Assembly: GCF_001542915.1 (NCBI RefSeq)
Contig: NZ_LNNH01000059.1
Coordinates: 1-64,000 of the forward strand
Source: Peribacillus simplex
GTDB lineage: Bacteria > Bacillota > Bacilli > Bacillales > DSM-1321
Length of the DNA: 64,000 nt
Direction: 5' to 3'
The notes below the pieces were generated by a model that searched no databases, had not been told where the DNA came from, and saw only the letters and a list, made by a program, of their open reading frames with translations. Positions 51,803 through 62,050 of the stretch are shown here, piece by piece (within the stretch, counting starts at the first letter, position 1; every line of letters begins with the position of its first letter). Both the position numbers and the translations under genes were made by a program.

Positions 51803-52360
51803 ATGCGAAGAAACAAGAAGGAACGCCAGCAATTATTAATCGATACGATTAAACAGAATCCTTTTGTAACGGATGAGGAGCTGGCTGAAAAATATTCGGT
51901 GAGCGTCCAGACAATTAGGCTTGATCGTCTTGAATTATCGATACCTGAACTGCGTGAACGCATTAAGAACGTAGCCGAGAAAAAATTCAGTGACGAAATC
52001 AGGGCTTTGCCTTTGGATGAAATCATCGGGGAAGTAATAGATCTCAATTTAGATGACAATGCCATTTCGATTTTGGATATAAAAAAAGAACATGTCTTCA
52101 AGCGGAACGGAATTGCCAGGGGGCATCACCTTTTTGCCCAAGCGAATTCATTAGCAGTGGCAGTCATGAATGATGAATTGGCACTGACAGCAAAGGCATC
52201 GATTTTATTTACTCGTTCCGTAAAGGAAAATGAAAGAGTGGTAGCCAAAGCGAAGGTTAAAAGCGTGGACCATACCAATGATCGATCAGTGGTGGAGGTC
52301 AGAAGCTACGTAGGTAATGAGCTGGTTTTTAAAGGCGAGTTCGAAATGTATCGCTCTTAA
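51803..52360 (+). CDS. fapR: Transcription factor FapR
   Basis: Repressor of fatty-acid and phospholipid synthesis genes, released by malonyl-CoA or malonyl-ACP. ATG 51803 after GGTGACC gives 185 residues beginning [12 protein letters not shown] as in the family; the longer ORF from 51731 crosses the operator and is rejected. N-terminal HTH ([20 protein letters not shown], ~25-45), linker helix, then a hot-dog domain (~70-185) with [18 protein letters not shown] that binds malonyl thioesters. It represses its own operon through the operator at 51763-51781. Confidence 0.97.
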   Translation: MRRNKKERQQLLIDTIKQNPFVTDEELAEKYSVSVQTIRLDRLELSIPELRERIKNVAEKKFSDEIRALPLDEIIGEVIDLNLDDNAISILDIKKEHVFKRNGIARGHHLFAQANSLAVAVMNDELALTAKASILFTRSVKENERVVAKAKVKSVDHTNDRSVVEVRSYVGNELVFKGEFEMYRS

Positions 52361-52384
52361 CTTTCTAGTAAAGGATGAATGAAC

Positions 52385-53371
52385 ATGAAAATCACGATAG
52401 ATGCAATGGGCGGAGATCACGCGCCTAAAGCACAGGTTTTAGGTGCGATGAAAGCTGTCGAGGCTTTTTCCGATGTGGAAATCACCTTGGTCGGGAATGA
52501 AGCCGAGATCAACCAAGACTTGATCAAACATGGCCGGATAAAGGTCGTACATACTGAAGATAAAATATTGAGTACCGATGAGCCTGTTCGGGCGGTTCGC
52601 CGCAAGAAAAGTGCCTCGATGGTATTGGCTGCACAACAAGTGGCAGATGGGGATGCCGACGCATGCATTTCATCAGGCAATACAGGAGCGCTTATGGCTG
52701 CAGGTTTGTTTGTTGTCGGAAGAATCGATGGCATCGAACGTCCGGCATTGGCACCGACACTGCCGACAATTGACGGAAAAGGATTTGTCCTGCTTGATGT
52801 GGGCGCTAACTCCGATGCGAAACCCGAGCATCTGCTGCAATTCGCGATAATGGGTTCCGTGTATGCCCAAAAAGTACGCGGAATAGATAAGCCGCGTGTC
52901 GGGCTATTGAATATCGGGACAGAAGAAAAAAAGGGGAATGAATTGACCAAGCATGCTTTTTCATTGCTGCAGCAGTCATCGGAAATCTCCTTTATTGGTA
53001 ATGTTGAAGCACGAGACCTTCTAAATGGACCGGCCGATGTGGTCGTTACGGATGGATTCACGGGAAATATGGTGTTGAAGACACTGGAGGGTACGGCTAT
53101 GAGCGTGTTCACCATGTTGAAATCGGCTTTGATGAGCAACTTGAAGAGCAAGTTGGCTGCTGCCATGGTGAAGCCGGAATTAAAGGTCATTAAAAATCAA
53201 ATGGACTATTCGGAGTATGGCGGTGCAGGATTGTTCGGCCTGAAGGCTCCTGTCATCAAGGCGCATGGATCTTCGGATGCGAATGCCATCTATAATGCGA
53301 TACGCCAGACTCGCGACATGGTTGGTCATGACGTCATCCCGACCATTGCGAAGACGATAGAAAAACAATAA
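52385..53371 (+). CDS. plsX: Phosphate acyltransferase PlsX
   Basis: Peripheral membrane enzyme converting acyl-ACP to acyl phosphate for phospholipid synthesis. From ATG 52385 (7 bases after AAGGATG) it has 328 residues. ATG 52379 is too close to the ribosome binding site. Conserved: [73 protein letters not shown], and [13 protein letters not shown]. It is the second gene of the FapR operon. Confidence 0.97.
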   Translation: MKITIDAMGGDHAPKAQVLGAMKAVEAFSDVEITLVGNEAEINQDLIKHGRIKVVHTEDKILSTDEPVRAVRRKKSASMVLAAQQVADGDADACISSGNTGALMAAGLFVVGRIDGIERPALAPTLPTIDGKGFVLLDVGANSDAKPEHLLQFAIMGSVYAQKVRGIDKPRVGLLNIGTEEKKGNELTKHAFSLLQQSSEISFIGNVEARDLLNGPADVVVTDGFTGNMVLKTLEGTAMSVFTMLKSALMSNLKSKLAAAMVKPELKVIKNQMDYSEYGGAGLFGLKAPVIKAHGSSDANAIYNAIRQTRDMVGHDVIPTIAKTIEKQ

Positions 53372-53398
53372 TAAATCATAGAGGCAGGGGAGTAACAG

Positions 53399-54346
53399 AT
53401 GGGTAAAATTGCTTTTGTCTTTCCAGGACAAGGTTCACAATCAATAGGAATGGGGCTAAGCTTATATCAGGAAAACGAGCGTGCTCAGCAGATTTTTCGA
53501 ACAGCGGATGAAAAACTTGATTTACCGCTATCTGAACTTATCTTTAATGGTACACAGCAGGAATTGACGGTAACCTACAATGCACAGCCAGCTTTATTGA
53601 CTACAAGTTATGCGCTGGTCAGCGCTTTGGAAGAAGCGGGAATCAAAGCGGATTATACAGCGGGCCATAGCTTGGGTGAATATACGGCTTTAGTGGCAGC
53701 TGGTGCCATCTCTTTTGAAGATGCCGTATATACCGTTCGTAAACGTGGGGAGTTCATGGAAGCGGCTGTGCCGAATGGTCAAGGTTCAATGGCAGCGGTG
53801 CTTGGCATGGATCGTGAAGCTCTGGCTGAAGTGACTTCTGAAATATCTGCCGCAGGCGAATCCGTCCAATTGGCCAATATAAATTGTCCGGGGCAAATCG
53901 TCATTTCCGGTACGGCTGAAGGGGTTAAACTGGCCAGTGCAAAAGCGAAGGGAAATGGAGCCAAAAGGGCACTTCCCCTTGAAGTGAGCGGCCCCTTCCA
54001 TTCTGAATTGATGAAACCAGCGGCAGAAAAACTACAAGGTGTCCTGGAGGAAGTGACCTTCCAGCAAGCGGCTATTCCCGTCATTTCGAATGTAACGGCC
54101 AAGCCGATTACTGAACCTGTAGAAATTAAAGGGAAATTAATTGAGCAGCTGTATTCCCCAGTACTTTGGGAGGACAGCGTCAGAACATTGCTTGATTTGG
54201 GTGTCGATACGTTCATCGAGGTAGGACCGGGGAAAGTTTTGGGCGGATTGATCAAGAAGATTGACCGTTCCGTGCAAATCCATTCCGTATCCGATCTAGA
54301 AACCCTTACTAAAACGGTTGAAACATTAAAGGAGGCACAAGCATGA
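53399..54346 (+). CDS. fabD: Malonyl-CoA:ACP transacylase FabD
   Basis: Transfers malonyl from CoA to ACP. The 315 residues include [14 protein letters not shown], the active-site serine in [14 protein letters not shown] (~92), a conserved Arg ([11 protein letters not shown]), the catalytic His in [10 protein letters not shown] (~200) and [14 protein letters not shown]. Ribosome binding site GCAGGGGAG. It overlaps fabG by 4 bp. Confidence 0.97.
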   Translation: MGKIAFVFPGQGSQSIGMGLSLYQENERAQQIFRTADEKLDLPLSELIFNGTQQELTVTYNAQPALLTTSYALVSALEEAGIKADYTAGHSLGEYTALVAAGAISFEDAVYTVRKRGEFMEAAVPNGQGSMAAVLGMDREALAEVTSEISAAGESVQLANINCPGQIVISGTAEGVKLASAKAKGNGAKRALPLEVSGPFHSELMKPAAEKLQGVLEEVTFQQAAIPVISNVTAKPITEPVEIKGKLIEQLYSPVLWEDSVRTLLDLGVDTFIEVGPGKVLGGLIKKIDRSVQIHSVSDLETLTKTVETLKEAQA

Positions 54347-55086
54347 TCCTCAAAGGCAAAAAGGCACTCGTAACGGGAGCGTCAAGGGGCATTGGCAGGG
54401 AAGTGGCGTTAGAGCTTGCCCTTCAGGGAGCGGATGTTGCCATCAATTATTCCGGCAGTGAAGCGAAAGCGAATGAAGTGGTCGATGAAATCAAGGCTTT
54501 GGGCCGTGAAGCATTCGCCATTCAATGCGATGTTGCCAATGGTGAATCAGTGACTAACATGGTCAAAGAAGTCGTCGAACGGTTCGGCCGCGTGGATATC
54601 CTGGTAAACAATGCCGGAATCACACGCGATAACTTATTGATGCGCATGAAAGAAGATGAGTGGGATGCAGTGATCAATACGAACCTTAAAGGCGTTTTCC
54701 TTTGCACAAAAGCGGTCACCAGGCAAATGATGAAGCAGCGCAGCGGCAGGATCATAAATATGGCATCGATCGTCGGCGTAAGCGGAAATGCAGGTCAGGC
54801 CAATTATGTGGCGGCGAAGGCGGGCGTAATCGGCCTGACCAAAACCACTGCGAAGGAACTTGCTTCAAGAGGGATAACGGTCAATGCGATTGCTCCCGGC
54901 TTCATCTCGACTGATATGACTGGGGAATTGCCTGAAGATGTCCAAAAAGCGATGCTGGACCAAATTCCACTGGCGCGTTTCGGTGACCCTAAAGAAGTCG
55001 CATCTGTCGCATCTTTCCTTGCTTCAGACTCCAGCAAATATATGACTGGACAAACACTTCATGTAGATGGCGGCATGGTTATGTAA
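54343..55086 (+). CDS. fabG: 3-oxoacyl-[ACP] reductase FabG
   Basis: NADPH-dependent short-chain reductase of the fatty-acid elongation cycle. The 247 residues show the [12 protein letters not shown] cofactor loop, [14 protein letters not shown], the catalytic Ser-Tyr-Lys in [20 protein letters not shown], and the C-terminal [16 protein letters not shown] 54343 follows GGAGGCAC and overlaps fabD as ATGA. Confidence 0.97.
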   Translation: MILKGKKALVTGASRGIGREVALELALQGADVAINYSGSEAKANEVVDEIKALGREAFAIQCDVANGESVTNMVKEVVERFGRVDILVNNAGITRDNLLMRMKEDEWDAVINTNLKGVFLCTKAVTRQMMKQRSGRIINMASIVGVSGNAGQANYVAAKAGVIGLTKTTAKELASRGITVNAIAPGFISTDMTGELPEDVQKAMLDQIPLARFGDPKEVASVASFLASDSSKYMTGQTLHVDGGMVM

Positions 55087-55093
55087 GTTTTCT

Positions 55094-55121
55094 TTGATTT
55101 TTTTCGAATTTAATTTATAAT
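55094..55121 (+). promoter_or_regulatory. Probable acpP promoter
   Basis: TTGATT (55094-55099) and TATAAT (55116-55121) are 16 bp apart, in the 57-bp gap between fabG and acpP. It would give acpP the extra expression expected for a very abundant protein. Confidence 0.6.
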
Positions 55122-55143
55122 GTCTTGAGGGGAGGTGAACAAA

Positions 55144-55377
55144 TTGGCAGATGTATTAGAAAGAGTAACGAAAATCGTTGTGGATCGTTTGAACGTAGAA
55201 GAATCAGAAGTGAAACTTGAAGCTTCTTTCAAAGAAGATCTTGGTGCCGATTCCCTAGATGTAGTTGAACTAGTCATGGAATTCGAAGACGAGTTCGATA
55301 TGGAAATTTCGGACGACGACGCTGAAAAAATCGCCACAGTAGGTGATGCTGTGAATTACATACAAAGCACTATGTAA
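55144..55377 (+). CDS. acpP: Acyl carrier protein
   Basis: Carrier of acyl intermediates through a 4'-phosphopantetheine arm. The start is TTG 55144, 6 bases after GGGGAGGTG, giving 77 residues like B. subtilis ([13 protein letters not shown]). The GTG at 55135 lies within the ribosome binding site. The attachment serine is in [15 protein letters not shown] (about Ser37). Helix II and the acidic surface [17 protein letters not shown] are intact. Confidence 0.97.
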   Translation: MADVLERVTKIVVDRLNVEESEVKLEASFKEDLGADSLDVVELVMEFEDEFDMEISDDDAEKIATVGDAVNYIQSTM

Positions 55378-55395
55378 TGTATGGTCTTTTGACTA

Positions 55396-55420
55396 AAAGC
55401 TCCGTTTTTAACGGGGCTTT
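55396..55420 (+). terminator. acpP terminator
   Basis: AAAGCTCCGTT and AACGGGGCTTT pair with one G-U around three T residues; the downstream T tract is short (TTTCTCTT). It lies 18 bp after acpP. Confidence 0.7.
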
Positions 55421-55556
55421 CTCTTGTAATGAAAGAAGTTTAAGGAAAGCTGCTTGATATAAGGGAATGATGATTGGCTAAAGCAAGCTTCTTGCTGCCT
55501 GACAGTGGTTGACGGTTAGTTTTCTTTAAGCGAATTATCATGTATGATGGTACATA

Positions 55557-55593
55557 GGAAAGCTTGACAGGAATTCCTGCCAGGTTTCTTTTT
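55557..55593 (+). terminator. Terminator-like hairpin before rnc
   Basis: CTTGACAGG and CCTGCCAGG pair (one mismatch) around AATT, flanked by GAAAG and TTTC and followed by TTTTTATA. It lies 48 bp upstream of rnc. It could attenuate the rnc transcript or be an RNase III self-cleavage target, as is known for other rnc leaders. Confidence 0.5.
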
Positions 55594-55640
55594 ATATATT
55601 GGAAAAATATGCTTTTTTGAACCGTTGTGGAGGGTTTTAA

Positions 55641-56387
55641 GTGATACGTAGGAACGGAAATAATCGTAAACCATCAATCAAGGATAATAAATTTAAACAG
55701 TTGCAAGAAAGTCTTGGTTTTCATTTTCAGGATGAAAATTTATTGAAACAAGCTTTTACACATTCATCTTATGTGAATGAGCATCGCCGTAAGCCTTATG
55801 AAGATAACGAAAGGCTTGAATTCTTGGGAGACGCTGTACTGGAACTGACCATCTCTAAATACTTGTATCAAAAATACCCGATGATGAGCGAGGGCGAACT
55901 GACCAAATTAAGGGCAGCCATCGTGTGCGAACCCTCGCTTGTTGCTTTTGCCAATAGTCTTTCCTACGGGGAATATGTATTACTCGGAAAAGGGGAAGAA
56001 ATGACAGGCGGAAGGGAACGGCCTGCGATGTTAGCGGATGTATTCGAAGCATATATCGGGGCGTTGTACCTTGACCAAGGGTTGGAGTCGGTTGTGCAGT
56101 TTTTGAATAATGTTGTGTTTCCGAAGATAGACGAGGGTGCTTTTTCTCATGTGATGGATTATAAAAGCCAGCTTCAAGAGCTGATCCAGCGTGATGCTAT
56201 CGGTGTCCTGCAATATAAAATCCTGCAGGAGAAAGGGCCGGCCCATAACCGGGAGTTCGTTTCCACCGTCTCTTTGAACGGGGTAGAGCTCGGCACTGGT
56301 TTAGGAAAGTCCAAAAAAGAAGCGGAGCAGCATGCAGCCGAGCATGCATTGATCGTCTTAAAAGAAAAAAATCAACAAGATAGTTGA
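55641..56387 (+). CDS. rnc: Ribonuclease III
   Basis: Double-strand RNA endonuclease processing rRNA precursors and scRNA. The 248 residues contain the RNase III signature [14 protein letters not shown] with catalytic Glu/Asp residues. A second metal-ligand region ([17 protein letters not shown]) and a C-terminal dsRBD (about 175-245, [31 protein letters not shown]) follow. The start is GTG 55641 after GGAGGGTTTTAA. It overlaps no gene but lies 20 bp before smc. Confidence 0.97.
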   Translation: MIRRNGNNRKPSIKDNKFKQLQESLGFHFQDENLLKQAFTHSSYVNEHRRKPYEDNERLEFLGDAVLELTISKYLYQKYPMMSEGELTKLRAAIVCEPSLVAFANSLSYGEYVLLGKGEEMTGGRERPAMLADVFEAYIGALYLDQGLESVVQFLNNVVFPKIDEGAFSHVMDYKSQLQELIQRDAIGVLQYKILQEKGPAHNREFVSTVSLNGVELGTGLGKSKKEAEQHAAEHALIVLKEKNQQDS

Positions 56388-56407
56388 ACAGTAGAGGAGG
56401 AAAGGTC

Positions 56408-59400
56408 ATGTTCCTCAAACGCTTGGACGTTGTAGGATTTAAATCTTTCGCAGAGAAGATATCGATTGATTTTGTACCTGGTGTCACGGCAGTGGTTGGA
56501 CCGAACGGAAGCGGTAAAAGCAATGTGACCGATGCAGTCCGATGGGTACTTGGAGAGCAGTCTGCGAAATCGCTTCGTGGCGCAAAAATGGAAGATATCA
56601 TTTTTTCGGGGAGTGACACGAGGAAAGCGTTGAATTTTGCAGAAGTATCCTTGACCCTTGATAACGAGACCAATTCCCTGCCGATAGACTTTCATGAAGT
56701 AAGCGTGACGAGAAGGGTATACCGATCGGGAGAAAGTGAATTTTTCATTAATAATCAAGGATGCCGCTTGAAAGACATCATAGATTTGTTCATGGATTCA
56801 GGCCTTGGCCGTGAAGCGTTTTCGATAATCAGTCAGGGGAAAGTCGAAGAAATCCTAAGCAGCAAAGCAGAAGAAAGACGTGTGATCTTTGAAGAAGCAG
56901 CAGGTGTCCTCAAATATAAAACAAGAAAACGAAAAGCGGAATCGAAGCTGACTGAAACACAGGATAATTTGAACCGTGTCCATGATATCCTCCATGAATT
57001 GGAGGGGCAGGTTGAACCCTTAAAAATCCAATCCTCCCTTGCCAAGGAATTTTTGGAGAAAAAAGACGAGCTTGAACAAATTGAAGTTGCTTTAACCGTG
57101 TTTGAAATTGAAGAACTTTATGAAAAATGGGAAAAGCTGTCCCATGATCTAGAAAAGCATAATGAAATGGAGCAGCAAATGGCAGGGCAGCTTCATGAAC
57201 GGGAAGCGCATCTCAAAAAGCTCCGGGATAATCTGGCTACGCTCGAAACATCAATCAATGAGCTTCAGGAGATTCTCCTGAACGCGAGTGAGGAACTTGA
57301 AAAGCTTGAAGGCCGTAAAGAAGTATTGAAGGAACGGAAAAAAAATGCTGCCCAAAACAAATCACAGCTTGAAAGAGCGATCGTGGAAGGCGAGACTATG
57401 GTCAAGCGCCTCTCTCTCCAACAGCAAAGTGAAAGGGAAATCCTCCATGCGCTGCATTCGGAAGTGAACGGCATCCAGGAAACCTTATATGAAAAACAAA
57501 AAAGCCTGGGGCTTTTCAATAGCGATATCGAAGCCGTGATTGAAGCGAAAAAAAGTGATTATATTGAGTGGCTGAACAAGCAGGCAACGGCCAAGAACGA
57601 AAAACAGTATCTGCTTCAGCAGCTCACGCAGCAGGAGCATAAAAACGTTAAACTGGATTCGGAAAATGAAAAGTTCCTAATTGAAAGAAATGATATCACC
57701 GCAAAAAAACGGGAGTATTCACAGCGGATGGACAAGGTGACCAAGCAGCTTGAAGAGCATGTCTCGGTTTTCAGGAATCAGCAGAATAAACTGGATGCGG
57801 CTAAAGATGTGTATCAAAAGCAAGAAACCACTCTTTATAAAGCTTATCAATTCCTTCAACAGGCCAAGTCTCGCAAAGAGCTTCTTGAAGAAATGGAAGA
57901 AGACTATGCAGGCTTCTTTCAAGGTGTTAAAGAAGTTTTGAAAGCGAAAGAAAAGCTTTCAGGCATTGAAGGCGCAGTCGCAGAGTTGATAAAGGTGCCA
58001 AAGGAGTATGAAACGGCCATCGAAACGGCCCTGGGCGGAGCGATGCAGCATGTTGTCGTCGAACGCGAAGAGCATGCACGTGAAGCCATTTCCTTCTTGA
58101 AGAAGAATAGATATGGACGTGCTACGTTCTTGCCGTTATCCGTCATAAAGGCAAGGGAAATTTCATCAAGTCAATTATCGATGCTGAAAAGCCATGCAGC
58201 ATTTGTCGGGACAGGCTCCTCTTTGATCCAATATGATGTCAGGCATGCCGCAATCGCCGAAAACCTGCTAGGAACGGTCATCATCACCACCGATTTAAAG
58301 GGTGCGAACGACCTGGCCAAAATGATGCAGCATCGCTTTCGTTTCGTAACGCTCGAAGGCGATATCGTCAATCCAGGCGGTTCAATGACTGGTGGGGCGC
58401 TAAAGCAAAAAACGACCTCTCTGCTTTCAAGGAAGACCGAATTGGAAGAACTCCATCAAAAACTTTCCGCAATGGAAGCAAAAACGAACCAGCTGGAAAA
58501 GCAGGTCAAACAGCTGAAAGTGGATGTCGGTGTTCAAGAGCAAACGCTTGAACAAACGAGAAAAACGGGGGAGGATCTCCGGTTACAGGAGCAAACCCTG
58601 AAGGGCGAACTGCGTGAAGTCGAATTGCAGGAAAGAAACGTTAATGACCGGCTTCACCTGTATGATTTGGATAAAAACTCTTATTTGGAAGAGCAACAAC
58701 AAAAAATGGCCAGATTGGAAGAGTTGGAAGAGTTATTGAAGTCATGCAAAACGGAAATCGAAGCGCTTGACAAGTTGATTTCAGACATGACAGCACAAAA
58801 ACAATCTCAACAATCTTCAAAAGAAAGTCTTGCTGAAGAAACGAATGAGCTAAAGGTAACACTGGCGTCCAAGCGTGGGCTGCTGCAAAACCAAAAAGAA
58901 AAATTGGAACGCATTGAATTTGATCTTGCAAAGGAAACGAGCAAGCTTGCCGAAAATAAAGATGACTTGGGGCTTCTGACAAATGAAATGACGGACAGTT
59001 CAAGCGGCGAAGAGACACTCGAGGATATGGCCCAGCAAAAATTGCTTGATAAAAACGGGGCCATTGAAGGGATTGCCAGTAAAAAACAAGAGAAAAATGA
59101 GCTTCTTTCACAAGTTGAAACGCTTGAATTGGCCTTGAAGGAAGAAAATAGGGTTTATAAAGGCGTTATCGAAGTGATAAAAGATGAAGAGGTCAAATTA
59201 ACTCGGTTGGACATGGAACTTGAAAATCGCCTTGACCATTTAAGGGAAGAGTATACGCTATCCTATGAAGGGGCCAAGGAACGGTATCCATTGATGCTCC
59301 CTGTAGAAGAAGCACGCAAAAAAGTGAAGCTCATCAAGCTGGCGATCGAGGAATTGGGGACGGTCAATCTAGGTGCGATCGAGGAATACGCCCGTGTAGC

Positions 59401-59971
59401 TGAACGCTATGAATTCCTGATGAGTCAAAAGGAAGATCTCCAACAGGCAAAAGACACATTATTCCAAGTCATAGATGAGATGGATGATGAGATGAAACGT
59501 CGCTTTGCTGATACCTTCTATTCGATACGGGAGCAATTCGAACAGGTGTTCAAAGCTTTATTTGGCGGGGGAAGAGCGGAGCTGAAGCTGACGAATCCCG
59601 ATGATCTGCTGCATACAGGGGTAGATATCATCGCACAGCCACCAGGTAAAAAACTGCAGAACTTAAGTCTTTTATCCGGGGGAGAACGGGCACTGACGGC
59701 AATAGCCCTATTATTCTCCATCCTGAAAGTGAGGCCGGTGCCTTTCTGTATCCTCGATGAGGTCGAGGCAGCACTCGATGAGGCGAATGTCGTCCGGTTC
59801 AGCCAATTCTTAAGGAAGTTCAGCAGGGAAACGCAGTTTATCGTCATCACCCACCGGAAAGGTACGATGGAAGAGGCTGATGTCCTCTACGGGATTACGA
59901 TGCAGGAGTCAGGTGTGTCCAAGCTTGTTTCTGTCCGGATGGAAGAGTCGGAAAACTTTATCGAAGTGTAA
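56408..59971 (+). CDS. smc: Chromosome segregation ATPase SMC
   Basis: Condensin subunit acting with ScpA/ScpB to extrude DNA loops from parS sites. ATG 56408 after AGAGGAGGAAAGG gives 1187 residues. Walker A GPNGSGKSNVTDAVRWVLGE (~32), two long coiled-coil arms (about 170-500 and 670-1000), a hinge around 520-650 (IEGAVAELIKVPKEYETAIE; GRATFLPL). The C-terminal signature is LSLLSGGERALTAIALLF, with Walker B FCILDEVEAALDEANV. In B. subtilis the order rnc-smc-ftsY is identical. Confidence 0.98.
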   Translation: MFLKRLDVVGFKSFAEKISIDFVPGVTAVVGPNGSGKSNVTDAVRWVLGEQSAKSLRGAKMEDIIFSGSDTRKALNFAEVSLTLDNETNSLPIDFHEVSVTRRVYRSGESEFFINNQGCRLKDIIDLFMDSGLGREAFSIISQGKVEEILSSKAEERRVIFEEAAGVLKYKTRKRKAESKLTETQDNLNRVHDILHELEGQVEPLKIQSSLAKEFLEKKDELEQIEVALTVFEIEELYEKWEKLSHDLEKHNEMEQQMAGQLHEREAHLKKLRDNLATLETSINELQEILLNASEELEKLEGRKEVLKERKKNAAQNKSQLERAIVEGETMVKRLSLQQQSEREILHALHSEVNGIQETLYEKQKSLGLFNSDIEAVIEAKKSDYIEWLNKQATAKNEKQYLLQQLTQQEHKNVKLDSENEKFLIERNDITAKKREYSQRMDKVTKQLEEHVSVFRNQQNKLDAAKDVYQKQETTLYKAYQFLQQAKSRKELLEEMEEDYAGFFQGVKEVLKAKEKLSGIEGAVAELIKVPKEYETAIETALGGAMQHVVVEREEHAREAISFLKKNRYGRATFLPLSVIKAREISSSQLSMLKSHAAFVGTGSSLIQYDVRHAAIAENLLGTVIITTDLKGANDLAKMMQHRFRFVTLEGDIVNPGGSMTGGALKQKTTSLLSRKTELEELHQKLSAMEAKTNQLEKQVKQLKVDVGVQEQTLEQTRKTGEDLRLQEQTLKGELREVELQERNVNDRLHLYDLDKNSYLEEQQQKMARLEELEELLKSCKTEIEALDKLISDMTAQKQSQQSSKESLAEETNELKVTLASKRGLLQNQKEKLERIEFDLAKETSKLAENKDDLGLLTNEMTDSSSGEETLEDMAQQKLLDKNGAIEGIASKKQEKNELLSQVETLELALKEENRVYKGVIEVIKDEEVKLTRLDMELENRLDHLREEYTLSYEGAKERYPLMLPVEEARKKVKLIKLAIEELGTVNLGAIEEYARVAERYEFLMSQKEDLQQAKDTLFQVIDEMDDEMKRRFADTFYSIREQFEQVFKALFGGGRAELKLTNPDDLLHTGVDIIAQPPGKKLQNLSLLSGGERALTAIALLFSILKVRPVPFCILDEVEAALDEANVVRFSQFLRKFSRETQFIVITHRKGTMEEADVLYGITMQESGVSKLVSVRMEESENFIEV

Positions 59972-59997
59972 ATTCATGAATGAGAGGAAGTGGGACA

Positions 59998-61017
59998 ATG
60001 AGTTTTTTCAAGAAGCTAAAAGAGAAGTTTACGACCCAGGAAGAGAAGGAAAAAGAAATAGAGGTACAAGAAATCTCCATAGGGGAGAAATTCAAGCAAG
60101 GTTTGACGAAGACGAGGAATTCCTTTACTGGAAGAGTTAATGAGCTTGTTGCCCGTTACCGGAAAGTGGATGAGGACTTTTTTGAAGAACTTGAAGAAAT
60201 CCTGATTCAAGCTGACGTGGGCTTCGACACCGTCATGGAATTGATCGATCAATTAAAAACGGAGGTCAAACTCCGCAATATCTCGGACACACGGGAAGTG
60301 CAGTCTGTCATTTCAGAAAAGCTTGTGGACATCTACCAAGGTGATGACGGTGATACCTCAAGCCTGAACATCCAAGAAGAAGGTTTGACGGTCATTTTGT
60401 TTGTCGGTGTGAATGGGGTAGGTAAAACGACGACAATCGGTAAACTTGCTCATAAGTTCAAGAGTGAGGGTAAATCGGTTGTACTGGCAGCGGGGGATAC
60501 ATTCCGTGCTGGCGCAATCGAACAGCTTGAAGTATGGGGGGAGCGCGTCGGTGTCAGTGTAATCAAACAAGGTGAAGGGTCCGATCCCGCTGCGGTCATG
60601 TTCGATGCCGTTCAGGCTGCCAAGGCAAGAAAAGCGGACATTCTGATATGTGATACGGCCGGACGCTTACAGAACAAAGTGAACTTAATGAAGGAATTGG
60701 AAAAAGTGAAACGCGTAATCGAACGCGAAGTACCGGGTGCCCCACATGAGGTGCTCCTTGCCCTTGATGCAACAACCGGACAAAATGCCCTGATTCAGGC
60801 CAAGACATTCAAAGAAGCGACGAATGTCTCGGGAATTGTTTTAACAAAGCTAGACGGCACGGCAAAAGGCGGAATTGTTTTGGCGATTCGCAATGAGCTG
60901 GCCATTCCCGTTAAATTCGTCGGACTTGGTGAAAAAATGGACGACCTTCAGGAATTCGATGCCGAAAAATATGTTTACGGCCTATTTGCTGATATCATTG
61001 ATAAAGAAGAGCTTTGA
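59998..61017 (+). CDS. ftsY: Signal recognition particle receptor FtsY
   Basis: SRP GTPase that docks ribosome-SRP complexes to the membrane. The 339 residues: basic N-terminal part (MSFFKKLKEKF), N domain helices (~55-125), G domain with GVNGVGKTTTIGKLA (P-loop), DTAGRLQNK (G3) and TKLDGTAKGG (G4). It ends with GLGEKMDDLQEFDAEKYVY. ATG 59998 follows GAGGAAGTGGG. A terminator follows. Confidence 0.97.
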   Translation: MSFFKKLKEKFTTQEEKEKEIEVQEISIGEKFKQGLTKTRNSFTGRVNELVARYRKVDEDFFEELEEILIQADVGFDTVMELIDQLKTEVKLRNISDTREVQSVISEKLVDIYQGDDGDTSSLNIQEEGLTVILFVGVNGVGKTTTIGKLAHKFKSEGKSVVLAAGDTFRAGAIEQLEVWGERVGVSVIKQGEGSDPAAVMFDAVQAAKARKADILICDTAGRLQNKVNLMKELEKVKRVIEREVPGAPHEVLLALDATTGQNALIQAKTFKEATNVSGIVLTKLDGTAKGGIVLAIRNELAIPVKFVGLGEKMDDLQEFDAEKYVYGLFADIIDKEEL

Positions 61018-61032
61018 ATATAACTTAGTAAG

Positions 61033-61062
61033 CCGGAAGAGATTATTCTCTTCCGGTTTTTT
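61033..61062 (+). terminator. ftsY terminator
   Basis: CCGGAAGAG and CTCTTCCGG form a perfect 9-bp stem with a 6-base loop, followed by six T residues. It lies 16 bp after ftsY. Confidence 0.93.
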
Positions 61063-61125
61063 GTTGATACTATAGTATTTAAGGGAAAAACCATTCACCG
61101 TTTTATAAGTAGGCGAGGAAACATT

Positions 61126-61524
61126 TTGAGCAAATATGAGATTGAAAAATAATACGCCAACGTTGGAAGAATACATATATTTGTGTGCTTCTGTGGGATG
61201 GGCCGATTATATGAATTTTGAAGCGGAGGAAATATTACTAAGGAACTCCATCCACTGCCTTACAGTCAGAGATCAAAGTCATGTTGTGGGCATGGGGCCG
61301 TCTATTTCTATGTTCAAGATATCGTGGTTCATCCAGATTATCAGAAAAAAGGTATTGGAAAGGAGATCATGGATCATTGGGTGGGGTACTTGAATACCCA
61401 TGCGCCAGATAAGGCATTTATCGGTTTGTTTGCTTCGCACGGTAAACACTCTTTCTATGAAAAATATCGTTTTAAAGATTATTCTCCTAATATGATGGGG
61501 ATGTTTACTGTAATTTCAAGATAG
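61126..61524 (+). pseudogene. GNAT acetyltransferase pseudogene
   Basis: The C-terminal part (frame of 61324-61524, VVHPDYQKKGIGKEIMDHWV) is a clear GNAT motif A with acetyl-CoA loop. The N-terminal part (NTPTLEEYIYLCASVGW, VRDQSHVVGMG) lies in another frame. Between them the usual GR.IGDGA stretch before YFYVQDIVVHPD is missing: about six codons were lost together with the frame near 61295. A second lesion is likely near 61147, since the ribosome binding site (GCGAGGA) fits TTG 61126 (MSKYEIEK then stop), one frame away from NTPTLEEY. Not functional as read. Confidence 0.75.
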
Positions 61525-61974
61525 ATATATTTTAAAAATCGGACATGACTGTCGATCAAAGCATCGGATATCGAAGACAAGCGTTTTAACCGTCCATATA
61601 GCTGCTCCAGAGGGGAATGGCTGATCTTTAGACTTATTTCCTTTTATGGAGCCTATCGTCGCCATAATGAAGAAATGGACGCACTTCCTCTCGACGGTCA
61701 ATTTTAAAAGAAGAGCAGGAATGGTCACGATAGGGGTAGCCGCCGCTGTCCTTGGAGGCAATCGGCCGGACACACGCGGATTCAAAACACAGGGAAACCT
61801 CGGCGTCTTTCCGACCTTTCCCTGTTTATTTGTGCAATTGAAATTTGGCTTACACAGGCATTATTTGCAGATGAAAAGATGGCAAGTTAAACTTAAAATC
61901 AGGCTGAAGCGGCGTTTAAAAGCGAGAAAAAGAAAAAAAAGGATCGGCTCCAAGCCAGTGGTAAGGAGTTTAGC
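61525..61974. other. Unassigned region between the GNAT pseudogene and ylxM
   Basis: Both strands are open for a stretch: plus 61646-61978 (110 codons, ending in the basic segment KIRLKRRLKARKRKKRI) and minus 61516-61785 (89 codons). Neither has a credible ribosome binding site or a family I recognise. ACAGGGAAA (61789-61797) and TTTCCCTGT (61817-61825) form a perfect 9-bp inverted repeat. In B. subtilis ylqB occupies this junction; it is not here. Possibly a dispersed repeat or decayed gene. Confidence 0.35.
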
Positions 61975-62003
61975 TTGACATCAAATAAACAAGACGATAC
62001 AAT
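61975..62003 (+). promoter_or_regulatory. SigA promoter of ylxM-ffh
   Basis: TTGACA (61975-61980) and TACAAT (61998-62003) are 17 bp apart, 48 bp before ylxM. Confidence 0.85.
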
Positions 62004-62050
62004 ATAAACTTGTAAAGGGTTTTCACTTAACAGCAGGGAGGCTTGCTAAG

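Noticed and set aside
52417..53190. 257-codon minus-strand ORF opposite plsX
   Set aside because: Antisense shadow with Ser/Thr-rich artefact composition; plsX is the real gene.
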